From positions 62,001 through 126,000 of the forward strand of contig NZ_BMEQ01000010.1 of NCBI RefSeq assembly GCF_014636775.1: 64,000 bases of DNA. Direction: 5' to 3'. Position 1 is the first letter of the stretch, and every line of letters starts with the position of its first letter. The translations under genes were made by a program, and so were the position numbers. The stretch is from Kocuria dechangensis. Lineage in GTDB: Bacteria; Actinomycetota; Actinomycetes; Actinomycetales; Micrococcaceae. The notes beneath the pieces were generated by a model that was given only the letters and a program-made list of their open reading frames with translations, searched no databases and was not told the origin of the DNA. Positions 45,028 to 56,719 of the stretch are shown piece by piece.

Positions 45028-45743
45028 GGTGTGCCTCCGGGGCTGGTCGGGTCGGGCGGTGGCGTCGTCGGCGTTGTCGGTGGCGTCGTCGGTGCGGCCC
45101 AGGCGGTGGCGAGCGCGGCCCAGGCCATGTCCTCCAGGGCGGCTCGTGCGGCGTCGGCCCGGCCCGCGTCCCGCGGGGCGCGCAGCCGCTGGCGGGCGCG
45201 CAGGGAGTGCGGGGTCGAGTTGATCAGGCCGAAGGCGGCCTGGGCGCGCAGGGCGAGGTCGGCGGCGTCGCGCCCGGGCGCGAGCTCGCCCAGGGTGTCG
45301 GCCCACAGCGTCACGTAGCCGCGCTGGAGGGCGCGGACCTCGTGGCGGTCCTCCTCGGTGAGGTTGGGCAGCTCGCGGTCCTGCACCACGATCACGGCGG
45401 GCTGGGTCAGTGCGAACTCCACCTGGAAGGCGATCAGCGCCCGCAGCCGCTCGGCGGGATCGGCGGAGCGGGCGGCGACCTCCCGCCCGCCGTCGAGCAG
45501 GTCCTGGCTGACCTCCAGCAGGATCGCCCCCAGCACGGCCTGCTTGCTCGGGAAGTGCCGGTAGACCGCGGGCCCGCTGACCCCCACCGCGGCGCCGATG
45601 TCGTCGATCGAGACGCCCGCGAAGCCCCGCTCGGCGAACAGGGTGGCCGAGGCCCCCAGCAGGTCCTGGCGCCGCTGCGCCTTGGCCCGGCCCCGCACCG
45701 TGGTGGGCGGGGCCGGGGCGGGTCGGGGGTCCGTGCGCGGCAT
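45024..45743 (-). CDS. TetR-family regulator of the acyl-CoA/leucine block
   Basis: A 239-residue repressor. The N-terminal helix-turn-helix (about 25-65) has GVSIDDIGAAVGVSGPAVYRHFPSK. The ligand domain is helical and the last 20 residues are Pro/Thr-rich. It lies in the position of Rv2506 in the mycobacterial cluster. Two palindromes in the 126-base gap to the carboxylase gene are its likely binding sites, so it should control both directions. An acyl-CoA such as isovaleryl- or methylcrotonyl-CoA is a plausible inducer. Confidence 0.9.
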   Translation of the reverse strand: MPRTDPRPAPAPPTTVRGRAKAQRRQDLLGASATLFAERGFAGVSIDDIGAAVGVSGPAVYRHFPSKQAVLGAILLEVSQDLLDGGREVAARSADPAERLRALIAFQVEFALTQPAVIVVQDRELPNLTEEDRHEVRALQRGYVTLWADTLGELAPGRDAADLALRAQAAFGLINSTPHSLRARQRLRAPRDAGRADAARAALEDMAWAALATAWAAPTTPPTTPTTPPPDPTSPGGTP

Positions 45744-45785
45744 GGGTCCTTCTTCCGGCGGGTCGGTCAGTTCCTGGACATTCTA

Positions 45786-45801
45786 GTTAGTGGCCACTAA
45801 C
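45786..45801. promoter_or_regulatory. TetR operator 1
   Basis: GTTAGTGGCCACTAAC is a perfect 16-bp palindrome. It directly abuts a TAGAAT -10-like box for tetR (45785-45780, minus), so binding would block tetR transcription. Confidence 0.72.
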
Positions 45802-45812
45802 CTGAGCGACAA

Positions 45813-45828
45813 GTTAGCCGGGACTAAC
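45813..45828. promoter_or_regulatory. TetR operator 2
   Basis: GTTAGCCGGGACTAAC repeats the GTTAG-N6-CTAAC form of operator 1 with an imperfect centre. Its centre lies 27 bases from operator 1, so two dimers could bind side by side before the carboxylase gene. Confidence 0.68.
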
Positions 45829-45869
45829 CGGAACGGGCACCCGCGGGGGCCGCCGGGACGGAGGAACGG

Positions 45870-47477
<1,608 letters not shown>

Positions 47478-47482
47478 GCGCC

Positions 47483-49594
47483 GTGACCGGTCAGCTGTTC
47501 GACGTCGTGCTCGTCGCCAACCGCGGGGAGATCGCCCGGCGGATCATCCGCACGCTGCGGGGCCTGGGGATCCGCTCGGTGGCGGTCTACAGCGAGGCCG
47601 ACCGCGGCGCGGTGCACGTGCGCGAGGCGGACGTGGCCGTGTGCGTGGGCCCGGCCGCCCCGGCCGAGAGCTACCTGCGCATCGACGCGATCGTCGCGGC
47701 CGCGAGGGACACCGGCGCCCAGGCGATCCACCCCGGCTACGGCTTCCTGTCCGAGAACGCCGCCTTCGCCCGGGCGTGCGCGGCGGCCGGGATCGTCTTC
47801 ATCGGCCCCGGCGCCGAGGCCCTGGAGATCATGGGCGACAAGATCCGCTCCAAGAACCACGTGGCCGCCGCCGGGGTGCCCACGGTCGCCGGGGTCTCCG
47901 AACCGGGCCTCGACGACGACGCCCTGGTGGCCGCCGCCGCCGGGATGGACTACCCGCTGCTGCTCAAGCCCTCGGCCGGGGGCGGCGGGAAGGGGATGCA
48001 TGTGGTGTGCACCCCCGGGGAGCTGCCCGAGGCCCTCGCCACGGCCCGCCGCGTGGCCGCCGCGGCGTTCGGGGACGACACCCTGCTCATCGAGCGGCTG
48101 GTCGAGCGGCCCCGGCACATCGAGGTGCAGGTCCTCGCCGACGCGCACGGGACCGTGATCCACCTGGGGGAGCGCGAGTGCTCCCTGCAGCGCCGCCACC
48201 AGAAGGTCGTGGAGGAGGCGCCCTCGCCGACGCTGGACCCCGCCGGCCGGGCCCGGATGGGCGAGGCCGCCTGCCGGGTGGCCCGCTCGGTGGGCTACAC
48301 CGGGGCGGGCACCGTGGAGTTCCTCGTCCCGGCGGACCGCCCGGAGACCTTCTGGTTCATGGAGATGAACACCCGCCTGCAGGTCGAGCACCCCGTGACC
48401 GAGCTGGTCACGGGCGTGGACCTCGTGGAGCAGCAGGTGCGCGTCGCCGCCGGGCAGCCCCTGGGCCTGGCGCAGGAGGACGTGGTGCTCACCGGCCACG
48501 CGGTGGAGGCCCGGCTCTACGCCGAGGACCCCGCCCGGGGCTTCCTGCCCACTGCCGGGACCGTGCTCGCGCTCCAGGAGCCGTCCGGCCCGGGCATCCG
48601 CGTCGACTCCTCCCTGGCCGAGGGGCTGGCGGTGGGCTCGGCCTACGATCCGATGCTCGCCAAGATCGTCGCCTGGGGCGCTGCGCGCGAGCAGGCCCTG
48701 GACCGGCTCGACCTCGCCCTGGCGGACACCGTGGTCCTCGGGGTGGGCACCAACACCGAGTACCTGCGGGCCCTGATCAACGACGCCGCCGTGCGGGCCG
48801 GGGACATGGACACCACGCTCATCGAGCGGCGGCTGCCCGAGCTGGTGTTCACCGCCCCGGACGAGACCCACTACGCCGCCGCGGCCGTATTCCTGCAACG
48901 GCGCCGTCCCGCCGACCGGCCCCGGTCCGAGGACCAGGGTCCCTGGTCGCGGCCCGACGGCTGGCGCGCCACCGGCCGCGCCCGGCCCGCGGTCGTGCTG
49001 GCCCACTGGCTCGAGGAGCCCAGGCGGACCGTCGTCGACGGCTCCGTGCGCCTGACCCCGCTGCCCGGCCGGCCGCACGCCCACCTGCTCGAGGCGAACG
49101 GCACGAGCCGGGTCGTCCACCTCGCCGCCGCCCCGGCCGGGGACAGCGTCTGGGTCGGGGAGGACGGGTTCGCCGTCGAGCTCGCCGTCCTGTCCCGGGA
49201 GCAGCAGCTCGAGCGGGCCCTCGCCGCCCTGGAGCGCACGGCCGGGACCGCCGCCCCCGAGCTGCACTCGCCGATGCCCGGCACGGTGGTCGCGGTCCCG
49301 GCCGCCACCGGCGAGCGGGTCGCGGAGGGGCAGACCGTCGTCGTCGTGGAGGCCATGAAGATGGAGCACCGCCTGACCGCCCCCACCGCCGGCACGGTGG
49401 ACGTCCTCGTGCGGCAGGGGGAGCAGGTCAAGCTCCACCAGCTGCTCGCCCGCGTGGCTCCCGACGTCCCCCACGCCACCGGCGCCGCGCAGGACACCGG
49501 CGCCGCGCCCGCCGGTGCGGCGCAGGACACCGGCGCCGCGCCGGCCGGTCCGGCGCCGTCCGCCGACCCCACCGCAGAGGAGCAGAGCGCATGA
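47483..49594 (+). CDS. accA1: Methylcrotonyl-CoA carboxylase, biotin carboxylase/carrier (alpha) subunit
   Basis: A 703-residue protein. The biotin carboxylase domain runs to about residue 450 ([32 protein letters not shown]). An MCC-type middle domain follows, then a biotin carrier with EAMKMEH, where the Lys is biotinylated. After it comes a low-complexity tail with two copies of [15 protein letters not shown] at 47474 and 47483 are in frame; the second has AGGA at better spacing. It works with the beta subunit. The stop overlaps the next ATG. Confidence 0.94.
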   Translation: MTGQLFDVVLVANRGEIARRIIRTLRGLGIRSVAVYSEADRGAVHVREADVAVCVGPAAPAESYLRIDAIVAAARDTGAQAIHPGYGFLSENAAFARACAAAGIVFIGPGAEALEIMGDKIRSKNHVAAAGVPTVAGVSEPGLDDDALVAAAAGMDYPLLLKPSAGGGGKGMHVVCTPGELPEALATARRVAAAAFGDDTLLIERLVERPRHIEVQVLADAHGTVIHLGERECSLQRRHQKVVEEAPSPTLDPAGRARMGEAACRVARSVGYTGAGTVEFLVPADRPETFWFMEMNTRLQVEHPVTELVTGVDLVEQQVRVAAGQPLGLAQEDVVLTGHAVEARLYAEDPARGFLPTAGTVLALQEPSGPGIRVDSSLAEGLAVGSAYDPMLAKIVAWGAAREQALDRLDLALADTVVLGVGTNTEYLRALINDAAVRAGDMDTTLIERRLPELVFTAPDETHYAAAAVFLQRRRPADRPRSEDQGPWSRPDGWRATGRARPAVVLAHWLEEPRRTVVDGSVRLTPLPGRPHAHLLEANGTSRVVHLAAAPAGDSVWVGEDGFAVELAVLSREQQLERALAALERTAGTAAPELHSPMPGTVVAVPAATGERVAEGQTVVVVEAMKMEHRLTAPTAGTVDVLVRQGEQVKLHQLLARVAPDVPHATGAAQDTGAAPAGAAQDTGAAPAGPAPSADPTAEEQSA

Positions 49595-50751
49595 ACACCG
49601 AGCTCGACGAGGAGTACCAGGACCTCTCCGACACCGTCCGCGACTTCGCCGACGAGGTGATCGCCCCCGTCTCCGCCCAGTACGACGAGGCGCACGCGTT
49701 CCCCTACGAGATCGTGGCGCAGATGGGGGAGATGGGTCTGTTCGGCCTGCCCTTCCCCGAGGAGTACGGCGGGATGGGAGGGGACTACTTCGCCCTGTGC
49801 CTGGCCCTCGAGCAGATCGCCCGCGTGGACCAGTCCGTGGCCATCACCCTCGAGGCCGGCGTCTCCCTCGGCGCCATGCCGATCTACCGCTTCGGCACCG
49901 ACGAGCAGCGCCGGCAGTGGCTGCCCCAGCTGGCGAGCGGGCAGGCGCTCGCCGGGTTCGGGCTCACCGAGCCCGAGGCGGGCTCCGACGCCGGCGGCAC
50001 CCGCACCACCGCGAAACGGGAGGACGGGCAGTGGGTCATCAACGGGGCCAAGGAGTTCATCACCAACTCCGGCACGGACATCACCCGCCTGGTCAACGTC
50101 ACCGCCGTCACCGGCACCGCGCAGCTGCCGGACGGGCGGACCCGCAAGGAGATCTCCACGATCATCGTCCCCACGGACACCCCCGGCTTCCGGGCCGAGA
50201 AGGCCTACAGCAAGGTGGGCTGGAACGCCTCGGACACCCACCCGCTGTCCTTCCAGGACGTCCGCGTGCCGGCGGAGAACCTGCTGGGGGAGGAGGGCCG
50301 CGGCTACGCCAACTTCCTGTCCATCCTCGACGAGGGGCGCATCGCCATCGCCGCCCTGGCCACGGGCGCGGCGCAGGGCTGCGTCGAGGAGTCGATCCGC
50401 TACGCGAAGGAGCGCACCTCCTTCGGGCAGCCGATCGGGGCGAACCAGGCCATCTCCTTCAAGATCGCCCGCATGCAGGCCCGCGCCCACACCGCCCGCC
50501 TGGCCTACTACGACGCCGCGGCCCGGATGCTCGCCGGCCGGCCCTTCAAGACCCAGGCCGCGATCGCCAAGCTCGTGGCCGGGGAGGCCGCGATGGACAA
50601 CGCCCGCGACGCCACCCAGGTCTTCGGCGGCTACGGGTTCATCAACGAGTTCCGGGTGGCCCGCCACTACCGGGACTCCAAGATCCTCGAGGTGGGCGAG
50701 GGCACCACCGAGGTCCAGCTCATGCTCATCGCCCGCGATCTGGGCCTGTGA
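49591..50751 (+). CDS. Acyl-CoA dehydrogenase (isovaleryl-CoA type, FadE19-like)
   Basis: A 386-residue flavoenzyme. [13 protein letters not shown] is the FAD region, [12 protein letters not shown] and [12 protein letters not shown] follow, and the catalytic Glu is probably in the C-terminal EGTTEVQ. In order it corresponds to fadE19 of M. tuberculosis and should make 3-methylcrotonyl-CoA, the carboxylase substrate, from isovaleryl-CoA. The ATG overlaps the upstream stop codon. Confidence 0.92.
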   Translation: MNTELDEEYQDLSDTVRDFADEVIAPVSAQYDEAHAFPYEIVAQMGEMGLFGLPFPEEYGGMGGDYFALCLALEQIARVDQSVAITLEAGVSLGAMPIYRFGTDEQRRQWLPQLASGQALAGFGLTEPEAGSDAGGTRTTAKREDGQWVINGAKEFITNSGTDITRLVNVTAVTGTAQLPDGRTRKEISTIIVPTDTPGFRAEKAYSKVGWNASDTHPLSFQDVRVPAENLLGEEGRGYANFLSILDEGRIAIAALATGAAQGCVEESIRYAKERTSFGQPIGANQAISFKIARMQARAHTARLAYYDAAARMLAGRPFKTQAAIAKLVAGEAAMDNARDATQVFGGYGFINEFRVARHYRDSKILEVGEGTTEVQLMLIARDLGL

Positions 50752-50800
50752 CACCGGCCCGCGATCCGGGGCCGGGACCCGCACCTGCCAGGAGGACGCC

Positions 50801-51310
50801 GTGACGATGCACCAGGAGACCCCGCACGAGGGCCGGAAGGTGGTCCGCCAGCGCGGGCTCTACTACGAGGAGTTCGAGGTGGGCACGGTCTACGAGCACG
50901 CCCCGGGCCGGACCGTGACCGAGACGGACAACGTCCTGTTCACCACGGTCACCATGAACACCCAGTCCCTGCACCTGGACGCGGCGTGGGCCGCTCGCCA
51001 GCCCTACGGGCAGCGGCTCGTGAACTCGATGTTCACCCTCGCCACCCTGGTCGGGGCGTCGGTGGCGCAGCTGACGCAGGGCACCATCGTGGCCAACCTC
51101 GGCTTCGAGGAGGTCGTCTTCCCGCACCCGCTCTTCCACGGGGACACGATGTACTCCTCCTCCGAGATCCTCGGCAAGCGCCCGTCCTCCTCCCGCCCGG
51201 GGCAGGGGATCGTCCGGGTCAAGCACACGGCCCGCAACCAGGACGGGGCCGTGGTGGCCGAGTGCACCCGCTCGGTGCTCGTGTGGCGCCGCGACGCGGC
51301 CCCGCAGTGA
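50801..51310 (+). CDS. MaoC-like hydratase (itaconyl/methylglutaconyl-CoA type)
   Basis: A 169-residue hot-dog-fold hydratase. YYEEFEVGTVYEHAPGRTVTETDNVLFT is the MaoC opening, and NTQSLHLDAAWA carries the catalytic Asp/His region. Its homologue Rv2499c, at the same position in M. tuberculosis, hydrates itaconyl-CoA or 3-methylglutaconyl-CoA for the next enzyme. The GTG start follows AGGAGGACGCC. The stop codon begins the 12-bp repeat array. Confidence 0.88.
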   Translation: MTMHQETPHEGRKVVRQRGLYYEEFEVGTVYEHAPGRTVTETDNVLFTTVTMNTQSLHLDAAWAARQPYGQRLVNSMFTLATLVGASVAQLTQGTIVANLGFEEVVFPHPLFHGDTMYSSSEILGKRPSSSRPGQGIVRVKHTARNQDGAVVAECTRSVLVWRRDAAPQ

Positions 51311-51416
51311 CATCCGCACCGACATCCGCACCGACATCCGCACCGACATCCGCACCGACATCCGCACCGACATCCGCACCGACATCCGCACCGACATCCG
51401 CACCGACATCCGCACC
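51309..51416. repeat. 12-bp tandem repeat, nine perfect copies
   Basis: GACATCCGCACC is repeated nine times with no mismatch, starting at 51309 and each 12 bases later. The first copy includes the last two bases of the hydratase stop. The next gene begins at 51441 behind a separate GAAGGAG site. Read in one frame it would encode T-S-A-P repeats, but no start codon opens that frame. Confidence 0.98.
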
Positions 51417-51440
51417 GACCCTCCGGCGAAGGAGCCTCCC

Positions 51441-52262
51441 ATGACCGGCACATTCCCACCGGGCCCGGCCCTGCTCTTCTGCCCGGCCGACCGCCCCGAG
51501 CGCTACGCCAAGGCCGCCGAGCGCGCCGACGCCGTGATCCTCGACCTGGAGGACGCCGTGGCGCCGTCCGCGAAGCTCGCCGCCCGGGACGCCCTCGTGG
51601 CCACGCCGCTGGACCCCGCCCGGACGATCGTGCGCCTCAACGCCGAGGACACCGAGGACTTCGCCCACGACCTCGTCGCCCTGCGGCACACCGCCTACAC
51701 CACCGTCATGCTGCCCAAGGCCGTCTCCGCCGAGCGGCTCGCCGTGGCCGCGGAGCTGGGCCTGCACCGCGTCGTCGCGCTGTGCGAGACCCCCGAGGGC
51801 GTCGTGAACGCGGCGGAGATCGCGCGGGCGGAGAACGTGGTCGCCCTGATGTGGGGCGCGGAGGACCTCGTGGCCTCCCTCGGCGGGACGTCCTCCCGCC
51901 GCCCGGACGGCGGCTACCGGGACGTGGCCCGCCACGCCCGCTCGGCCGTCCTGCTCGCGGCGGCCGCCGCGGGCAAGCCCGCGATCGACGCCGTGCACGT
52001 GGACATCGCCGACCTCGACGGACTGCGCGCGGAGGCGCTCGACGCCGCGGCCGTCGGCTTCGCGGCCACCGCCTGCATCCATCCGGGCCAGGTCGGCACC
52101 GTCCGCACGGCCTACCGGCCCGCCGCCGAGGAGGTCGCGGCGGCCCGCGAGCTGCTCGAGGCCGCCCGCGGCGCCGCCGGCGTCTTCACGTTCCGCGGCC
52201 GGATGGTCGATGAGCCCCTGCTCCGCCACGCCGAGCGGCTCGTGCGCCGCGCCGAGGCCTGA
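51441..52262 (+). CDS. citE: CitE-like beta-hydroxyacyl-CoA lyase
   Basis: A 273-residue HpcH/HpaI/CitE barrel. VILDLEDAVAPSAK carries the metal-binding acid, CETPEGV the second acid and GAEDLVASLGG a substrate loop. The homologue Rv2498c is a lyase with roles in leucine breakdown ((R)-HMG-CoA) and itaconate dissimilation ((S)-citramalyl-CoA). Here it should cleave the hydratase product to acetyl-CoA plus a keto acid. No citD/F genes are present, so citrate lyase is unlikely. GAAGGAGCC precedes the ATG. Confidence 0.88.
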   Translation: MTGTFPPGPALLFCPADRPERYAKAAERADAVILDLEDAVAPSAKLAARDALVATPLDPARTIVRLNAEDTEDFAHDLVALRHTAYTTVMLPKAVSAERLAVAAELGLHRVVALCETPEGVVNAAEIARAENVVALMWGAEDLVASLGGTSSRRPDGGYRDVARHARSAVLLAAAAAGKPAIDAVHVDIADLDGLRAEALDAAAVGFAATACIHPGQVGTVRTAYRPAAEEVAAARELLEAARGAAGVFTFRGRMVDEPLLRHAERLVRRAEA

Positions 52263-52350
52263 CCCGGTTCCCGGCCCTGCCGCCCGCCCCGGTTCCCGAC
52301 CCCGTCCCGCGCCCGTTCTCGCCCGTCCCGACGAGTCCCTGGAGGAGACC

Positions 52351-53169
52351 ATGACCCAGCCCCTGACCGTCGTCGTGCTGGTCAAGCACGTGCCCGACGC
52401 CAAGGAGGAGCGCGTCCTCGCCGGCGACCCGCCCGTCGTGGACCGCTCCTCCGGGATCCTCTCGGAGCTCGACGAGTACGCCGTCGAGGCGGCCCTGCAG
52501 CTCACCGAGGCGCGCGACAACGCCGAGGACCGGGTGCTGGCGCTGACCATGGGCCCCGCCGGCGCCGCCGGCGCGCTCAAGCGCGCCCTGCAGCTGGGCG
52601 CCCACGGCGGCTTCCACGTGCTCGACGACGCCCTCGCCGGCTCCGACGCCTGGGTCACCGCCCGGGTCCTCGCCGCGGCGGTGGAGCGGATCGCCCGGCA
52701 CGCCGGGGCGCCCGTGGACCTCGTGCTCACAGGCATGGCCTCGACCGACGGGGAGACCTCCCTGGTCCCCGGCCAGCTCGCCGAGCGGCTCGGCCTCGCC
52801 CAGGTGGGCCTCGCGAGCTCGCTGGCCCTCGACGACGACGCCGCCTCGCTCACCGCCACCCGGGACACCGAGACCGAGGTCCTGGAGGTGGTCGCCGAGC
52901 TGCCGGCCGTCGTGTCGGTGACCGACCGGATCAACACCCCCCGCTACCCCAACTTCAAGGCGATCATGGCGGCCAAGAAGAAGCCGGTGCAGACGTGGTC
53001 GGCGGCCGACCTCGGCCTGGACGCGGAGGCCGTGGGCTTCGCCGGGTCCCTCACCGAGGTGCTCGAGGCCGTGCCCCGCCCGCCGCGCTCCGCCGGCCGG
53101 ATCGTGGTGGACGAGGGCGAGGGCGGGATCCGCCTGGCGGAGTTCCTGGTCGCAGAGAAGCTGGTCTGA
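52351..53169 (+). CDS. etfB: Electron transfer flavoprotein beta subunit
   Basis: A 272-residue ETF beta. VLVKHVPDA opens it; [17 protein letters not shown] lies near the AMP/FAD site, and [23 protein letters not shown] is the family signature. It takes electrons from the acyl-CoA dehydrogenases of this block. GGAGGAGACC precedes the ATG. Length is normal. Confidence 0.94.
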   Translation: MTQPLTVVVLVKHVPDAKEERVLAGDPPVVDRSSGILSELDEYAVEAALQLTEARDNAEDRVLALTMGPAGAAGALKRALQLGAHGGFHVLDDALAGSDAWVTARVLAAAVERIARHAGAPVDLVLTGMASTDGETSLVPGQLAERLGLAQVGLASSLALDDDAASLTATRDTETEVLEVVAELPAVVSVTDRINTPRYPNFKAIMAAKKKPVQTWSAADLGLDAEAVGFAGSLTEVLEAVPRPPRSAGRIVVDEGEGGIRLAEFLVAEKLV

Positions 53170-53219
53170 GACCGGCCCCCACACCCGAGCTCGCCCGGTC
53201 CCGGGCAGGAGGAGGAACC

Positions 53220-54167
53220 ATGACCACGGCACTGGTGGTGCTGGACACCGCGGAGGGCCTGCGCCGCAGCGACCGGGAGCTGCTCGTGCTCGCGGGCGGG
53301 CTGGGCGGGACGCACGTCGTCGTCCCGGGGGCCCCGGCGGAGGCCCTGCTCGACGAGCTGGCCGGGCACGCGGTGGGGACGGTCCACGTCCCCGCCGAGG
53401 AGCCGGGCGAGGGGCTGACCGTGCCCGCGGTCGCGCTCGCGGAGGCCGCCGCCCGGGACTCCGGGGCGCGGGTCGTGCTGCTCGGCGGCACCCCCGAGGC
53501 GAAGGAGGTCGCCGGCCGCCTCGGCGTGCGGCTCGGGGCGGGGGTGATCACGGACGTCGTGGCGCTCGACGCCGACCTCGTGGCCACCAAGTCCGTCCTC
53601 GCCGGCGGGTGGACCACCCGGTGCCGGGCGCGCAGCGCGGTGCTCGTCGCCGCGCTGCGGGCGAACTCCGTGGACCTCTCCGGCCACGTCCCGGCCGCCG
53701 CCGGCCGGCCGCGGGTCCGCGCGCACGCGGTGGCGGACCCCGCGCCGGCCGCGCGGGTGGTCGGGCGGAGGGCGCTGCCCGCCTCGGACCGCCCGCCCCT
53801 GGCCGAGGCGCGGGTGGTCGTGGCGGGCGGGCGCGGCACCGGCGGCGACTTCGGTCCCCTCGAGGAGCTCGCCGACGTCCTGGGCGGGGCCGTCGGGGCC
53901 TCCCGCGCCGCCGTGGACGCCGGGTGGATCGGCCACGAGGCGCAGATCGGGCAGACCGGGCGCACCGTGTCCCCGCAGCTCTACGTCTCGTGCGGGATCT
54001 CCGGGGCGATCCAGCAGCGCGCGGGCATGCAGACGGCCCGGGTGATCGTCGCGGTCAACAAGGACGAGCAGGCGCCGGTCTTCGAGATCGCGGACCTCGG
54101 CATCGTGGGCGATCTGCGGAAGGTGCTGCCGCAGGCGGTGGAGCACCTGCGGAAGCTGCGCTCCTGA
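53220..54167 (+). CDS. etfA: Electron transfer flavoprotein alpha subunit
   Basis: A 315-residue ETF alpha. The N-terminal half is family-typical, and the C-terminal FAD domain has [56 protein letters not shown] and [16 protein letters not shown]. It forms a dimer with EtfB and hands electrons to ETF:quinone oxidoreductase, which is not in the window. GGAGGAACC precedes the ATG. Confidence 0.94.
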   Translation: MTTALVVLDTAEGLRRSDRELLVLAGGLGGTHVVVPGAPAEALLDELAGHAVGTVHVPAEEPGEGLTVPAVALAEAAARDSGARVVLLGGTPEAKEVAGRLGVRLGAGVITDVVALDADLVATKSVLAGGWTTRCRARSAVLVAALRANSVDLSGHVPAAAGRPRVRAHAVADPAPAARVVGRRALPASDRPPLAEARVVVAGGRGTGGDFGPLEELADVLGGAVGASRAAVDAGWIGHEAQIGQTGRTVSPQLYVSCGISGAIQQRAGMQTARVIVAVNKDEQAPVFEIADLGIVGDLRKVLPQAVEHLRKLRS

Positions 54168-54261
54168 GCCGGAGCCTCGGGCCCCGGGTCCTTGGCGATC
54201 GACGGTATCGGGGGCATGCTGAAGACCAGTCGTCGGTGGCACCTCGGGAGGATCGGTTCCC

Positions 54262-55356
54262 ATGGCGGGTTCGCATGCCAGGAGCGGGTGGCGGGAGAGC
54301 GGGCTGTGGGCCGACGCCCTGGGCCGGGCGTCCATCCGCGCGGCCCAGATGCTGATCGTGCTCGCCGCCGCGGTGGTCGTCGTCTACGCCCTGGTCCAGC
54401 TCAAGCTCGTCGTGATCCCCCTGACGATCGCCCTGATCCTGACCGCCACGCTCAACCCGGTCGTCGGGTTCCTGCGGCGCCGGGGCGTGCCGCCCACCCT
54501 GGCCACGTGGATCACCTTCCTCGCCACGCTGCTCGCCCTCGGCGGGGTCGTCACCGGCATCGTCTTCTCGGTCCGCGGCGAGTGGGACGAGCTGGTCGTC
54601 GCCACGGTGGCGGGCCTGGAGCGGCTCCGGGAGTTCATCATCGCGGGACCGATCCCGCTCGGCCAGCAGGCGCTGGACGACCTCCTCTCCGCTCTCGTGG
54701 ACTTCGTCTCCGGCGACAGGTTCCGGGCCGGGGCGCTGCTGGGGATCTCCGCGGCGGCCGAGGTCTTCGCGGGCATCCTGCTCGGCGCCGTCATCCTCTT
54801 CTTCTTCCTCAAGGACGGCGCGCGGATCTGGTTCTTCCTGCTCCGGCCCTTCCACGGCGACCACCTCGACAAGCTGCTGCTCTCGGGCACCACGACGATG
54901 CAGATCCTGGGCAACTACATGCGGGGCACCGCGATCGTCGCCCTCCTGGAGGCGGTCGTCATCGGCGTGACGCTGCTGGTCCTGCGCGTGCCGCTGGCGC
55001 TGCCCCTGGCGGTCCTCATCTTCCTGGGCGGCTTCGTGCCGCTCGTGGGCGCCGCGCTGGGCGGCGTGCTCGCGGCGCTGGTGGCCCTCGTCGCCAACGG
55101 ACCCCTCGCGGCGCTGATCGTCGTGGCGGTCGTGGTGGCCATCAACCAGCTCGACGGCCGCGTGCTGCAGCCGATCGTGATGGGCAGGGCCCTGAACCTC
55201 CACGCCCTGGTGATCCTGCTCGCACTGGCCGGCGGCGCCATCATCGCGGGCGTCGTGGGGGCCGTGCTGGCCGTGCCGGTCACGGCCGTGGCCTGGTCCG
55301 TCCTCCTCATCTGGACCAGGTCCCCCCAGGCATCCGTCGAGGGGCCGCCGCCCTGA
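54262..55356 (+). CDS. AI-2E family transporter
   Basis: A 364-residue membrane protein with about eight hydrophobic segments: two at the N-terminus, a soluble middle (about 110-165), then FLKDGARIWFFLLRPF and INQLDGRVLQPIVMGRALNLHALVILLALAGG, the family signature. Members export autoinducer-2, act as Na+/H+ antiporters or transport unknown solutes; the role here is open. GGGAGGATCGG precedes the ATG. It is convergent with a MarR gene. Confidence 0.87.
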   Translation: MAGSHARSGWRESGLWADALGRASIRAAQMLIVLAAAVVVVYALVQLKLVVIPLTIALILTATLNPVVGFLRRRGVPPTLATWITFLATLLALGGVVTGIVFSVRGEWDELVVATVAGLERLREFIIAGPIPLGQQALDDLLSALVDFVSGDRFRAGALLGISAAAEVFAGILLGAVILFFFLKDGARIWFFLLRPFHGDHLDKLLLSGTTTMQILGNYMRGTAIVALLEAVVIGVTLLVLRVPLALPLAVLIFLGGFVPLVGAALGGVLAALVALVANGPLAALIVVAVVVAINQLDGRVLQPIVMGRALNLHALVILLALAGGAIIAGVVGAVLAVPVTAVAWSVLLIWTRSPQASVEGPPP

Positions 55357-55373
55357 CCCCGTGCCGGGACTGC

Positions 55374-55940
55374 TCAGGCGGGGCCGGGGACGTCCTCGGC
55401 GGGCGGGTCGTCGATCCCGTCCACGGCGTCCCGCATCGAGCGCAGGAAGTCCACCACCGTCGCGGCCTGCTCGGGGCTGAGGCCCTCGGCGGCCGCCATC
55501 ATGCGGCGGTGCATCGCGCCGAGGGTCGCGCGGACCTCGGAGTCGGAGTCCTCGGTCGCCACGATCACCAGCGCGCGGCGGTCGGTTGGATGGGGCTCCC
55601 GCCGGACGTGCCCGCTCCTGGCGAGCCGGTCCAGCAGCGTGGTGGTCGAGGCGGAGGAGATGCCCAGTCTCTGCCCCAGCTCCCGGGGGCCCATGGGCCG
55701 GCCGGCGCGGGCGGCCTCCAGCAGGTACCGCAGGGCCAGCAGGTCGGTCTCACCCATGCCCATGGAGTCCTTGGTGCGCCGGCGCATCGCCGTCTCGGCG
55801 GCGCGGTACTCGCGCAGGGCCTGCAGGACGCGCACCGCGCCGGACCGGCGCTCGTCCTGCCCGTACCAGTACCCGGAGGAGTCCGGGGAGGAGCCCGGGG
55901 AGGAGTCAGGGAAGGAGTCAGGAGTTGACGCAGAGTTCAC
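55374..55940 (-). CDS. MarR-family regulator
   Basis: A 188-residue regulator. The first 25 residues are Ser/Asp/Pro repeats (SFPDSSPGSSPDSS). The winged helix (about 65-135) has MGPRELGQRLGISSASTTTLLDRLARSGHVRREPHPTDRRA. The GTG at 55940 has AGGAGG upstream. It is divergent from the 56193 gene across a 252-base gap with a MarR-like palindrome, so self- and cross-regulation are likely. Confidence 0.88.
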   Translation of the reverse strand: MNSASTPDSFPDSSPGSSPDSSGYWYGQDERRSGAVRVLQALREYRAAETAMRRRTKDSMGMGETDLLALRYLLEAARAGRPMGPRELGQRLGISSASTTTLLDRLARSGHVRREPHPTDRRALVIVATEDSDSEVRATLGAMHRRMMAAAEGLSPEQAATVVDFLRSMRDAVDGIDDPPAEDVPGPA

Positions 55941-56079
55941 CGGCACCTCCTGGAGGAACGGGTTCGTGGGGTGGTGGGCTGGGAGGAGTTCTCCGCGCTC
56001 CGGCGGAGAGCGGATGCGGCTCCCCACCGGCGGGGAGCGGCCGGGCGCCTTCTCGTCGATCGTACAACCAACACAGCTG

Positions 56080-56100
56080 ATAGCTAGACATTCTAGCGAT
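56080..56100. promoter_or_regulatory. MarR-like operator
   Basis: ATAGCTAGACATTCTAGCGAT: nine-base arms with one mismatch around CAT. It lies about 140 bases from the MarR start at 55940 and 92 before the gene at 56193. AT content is high compared with everything around it. Confidence 0.65.
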
Positions 56101-56192
56101 TATGGGGTTGCATGGATCACGCGGCGGAGCCCCGGTTCCACCGCGTGGCCCAGCACCAGGGGCCGGTTCCAGGAAGACGCGAGGAAGGTTCG

Positions 56193-56678
56193 ATGATGAG
56201 CAAGGCAGTGTCCGTGCAGCGCCCGCAGTCGACGACCCGGTCGGTGGACTCGGTCCACGTCCCCCTTCTCTCCGCGGGGACCGAGCTCCTCGACGCCGAC
56301 GGCCTGAACGGGTCCGCGGATCCCCGCTTCTTCCACTCGCGGCTCGTCCAGCAGGTCTTCACCGCCGCGGGCGAGGTGGAGGAGGCCGAGTGGATGCGCG
56401 ACCAGGTCCTCCAGGACGGCATGTCGCACGACGAGATCGGGGTCGGCCTCGACATCGCGCCCGTGGACGGCGCCCTGGAGTCGGCGCGGTGGGCGCTGGA
56501 CCGGGCGGTCAGCGCCCTCCACGCCGAGATCCGCCGCGCCGCGCGCCACGGGGTGTCGGCCTGCGCCCTCGCCGACGCCGCCGCGATGGACGTGGTGGAC
56601 GTCCAGGCCCTCCTCGACGAGGTCGTCGTGGCCCAGCCGGCCCGCGCCGTCCCGGGCGAACTGGCCGCCGCCGGCTGA
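56193..56678 (+). CDS. Hypothetical protein with HTH-like tail
   Basis: A 161-residue soluble protein with no assigned family. The middle is acidic; the C-terminal half is helical, with RRAARHGVSACALADAAAMDVVDVQALLDEV resembling a helix-turn-helix. GAGGAAGG precedes two adjacent ATG codons; the first is chosen. It lies directly downstream of the MarR-like operator, followed by a second MarR gene 41 bases later. Confidence 0.7.
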   Translation: MMSKAVSVQRPQSTTRSVDSVHVPLLSAGTELLDADGLNGSADPRFFHSRLVQQVFTAAGEVEEAEWMRDQVLQDGMSHDEIGVGLDIAPVDGALESARWALDRAVSALHAEIRRAARHGVSACALADAAAMDVVDVQALLDEVVVAQPARAVPGELAAAG

Positions 56679-56719
56679 ACCCGCCGCTCCGGCCACCGAC
56701 GTCGGAAGGAGGCCTGACC

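Noticed and set aside
51309-51416. CRISPR array
   Set aside because: The units are 12 bp with no spacers and no cas genes nearby.
51441-52262. Citrate lyase beta subunit of a citrate lyase complex
   Set aside because: No citC, citD or citF genes are present, and the neighbours match the leucine/itaconate cluster.
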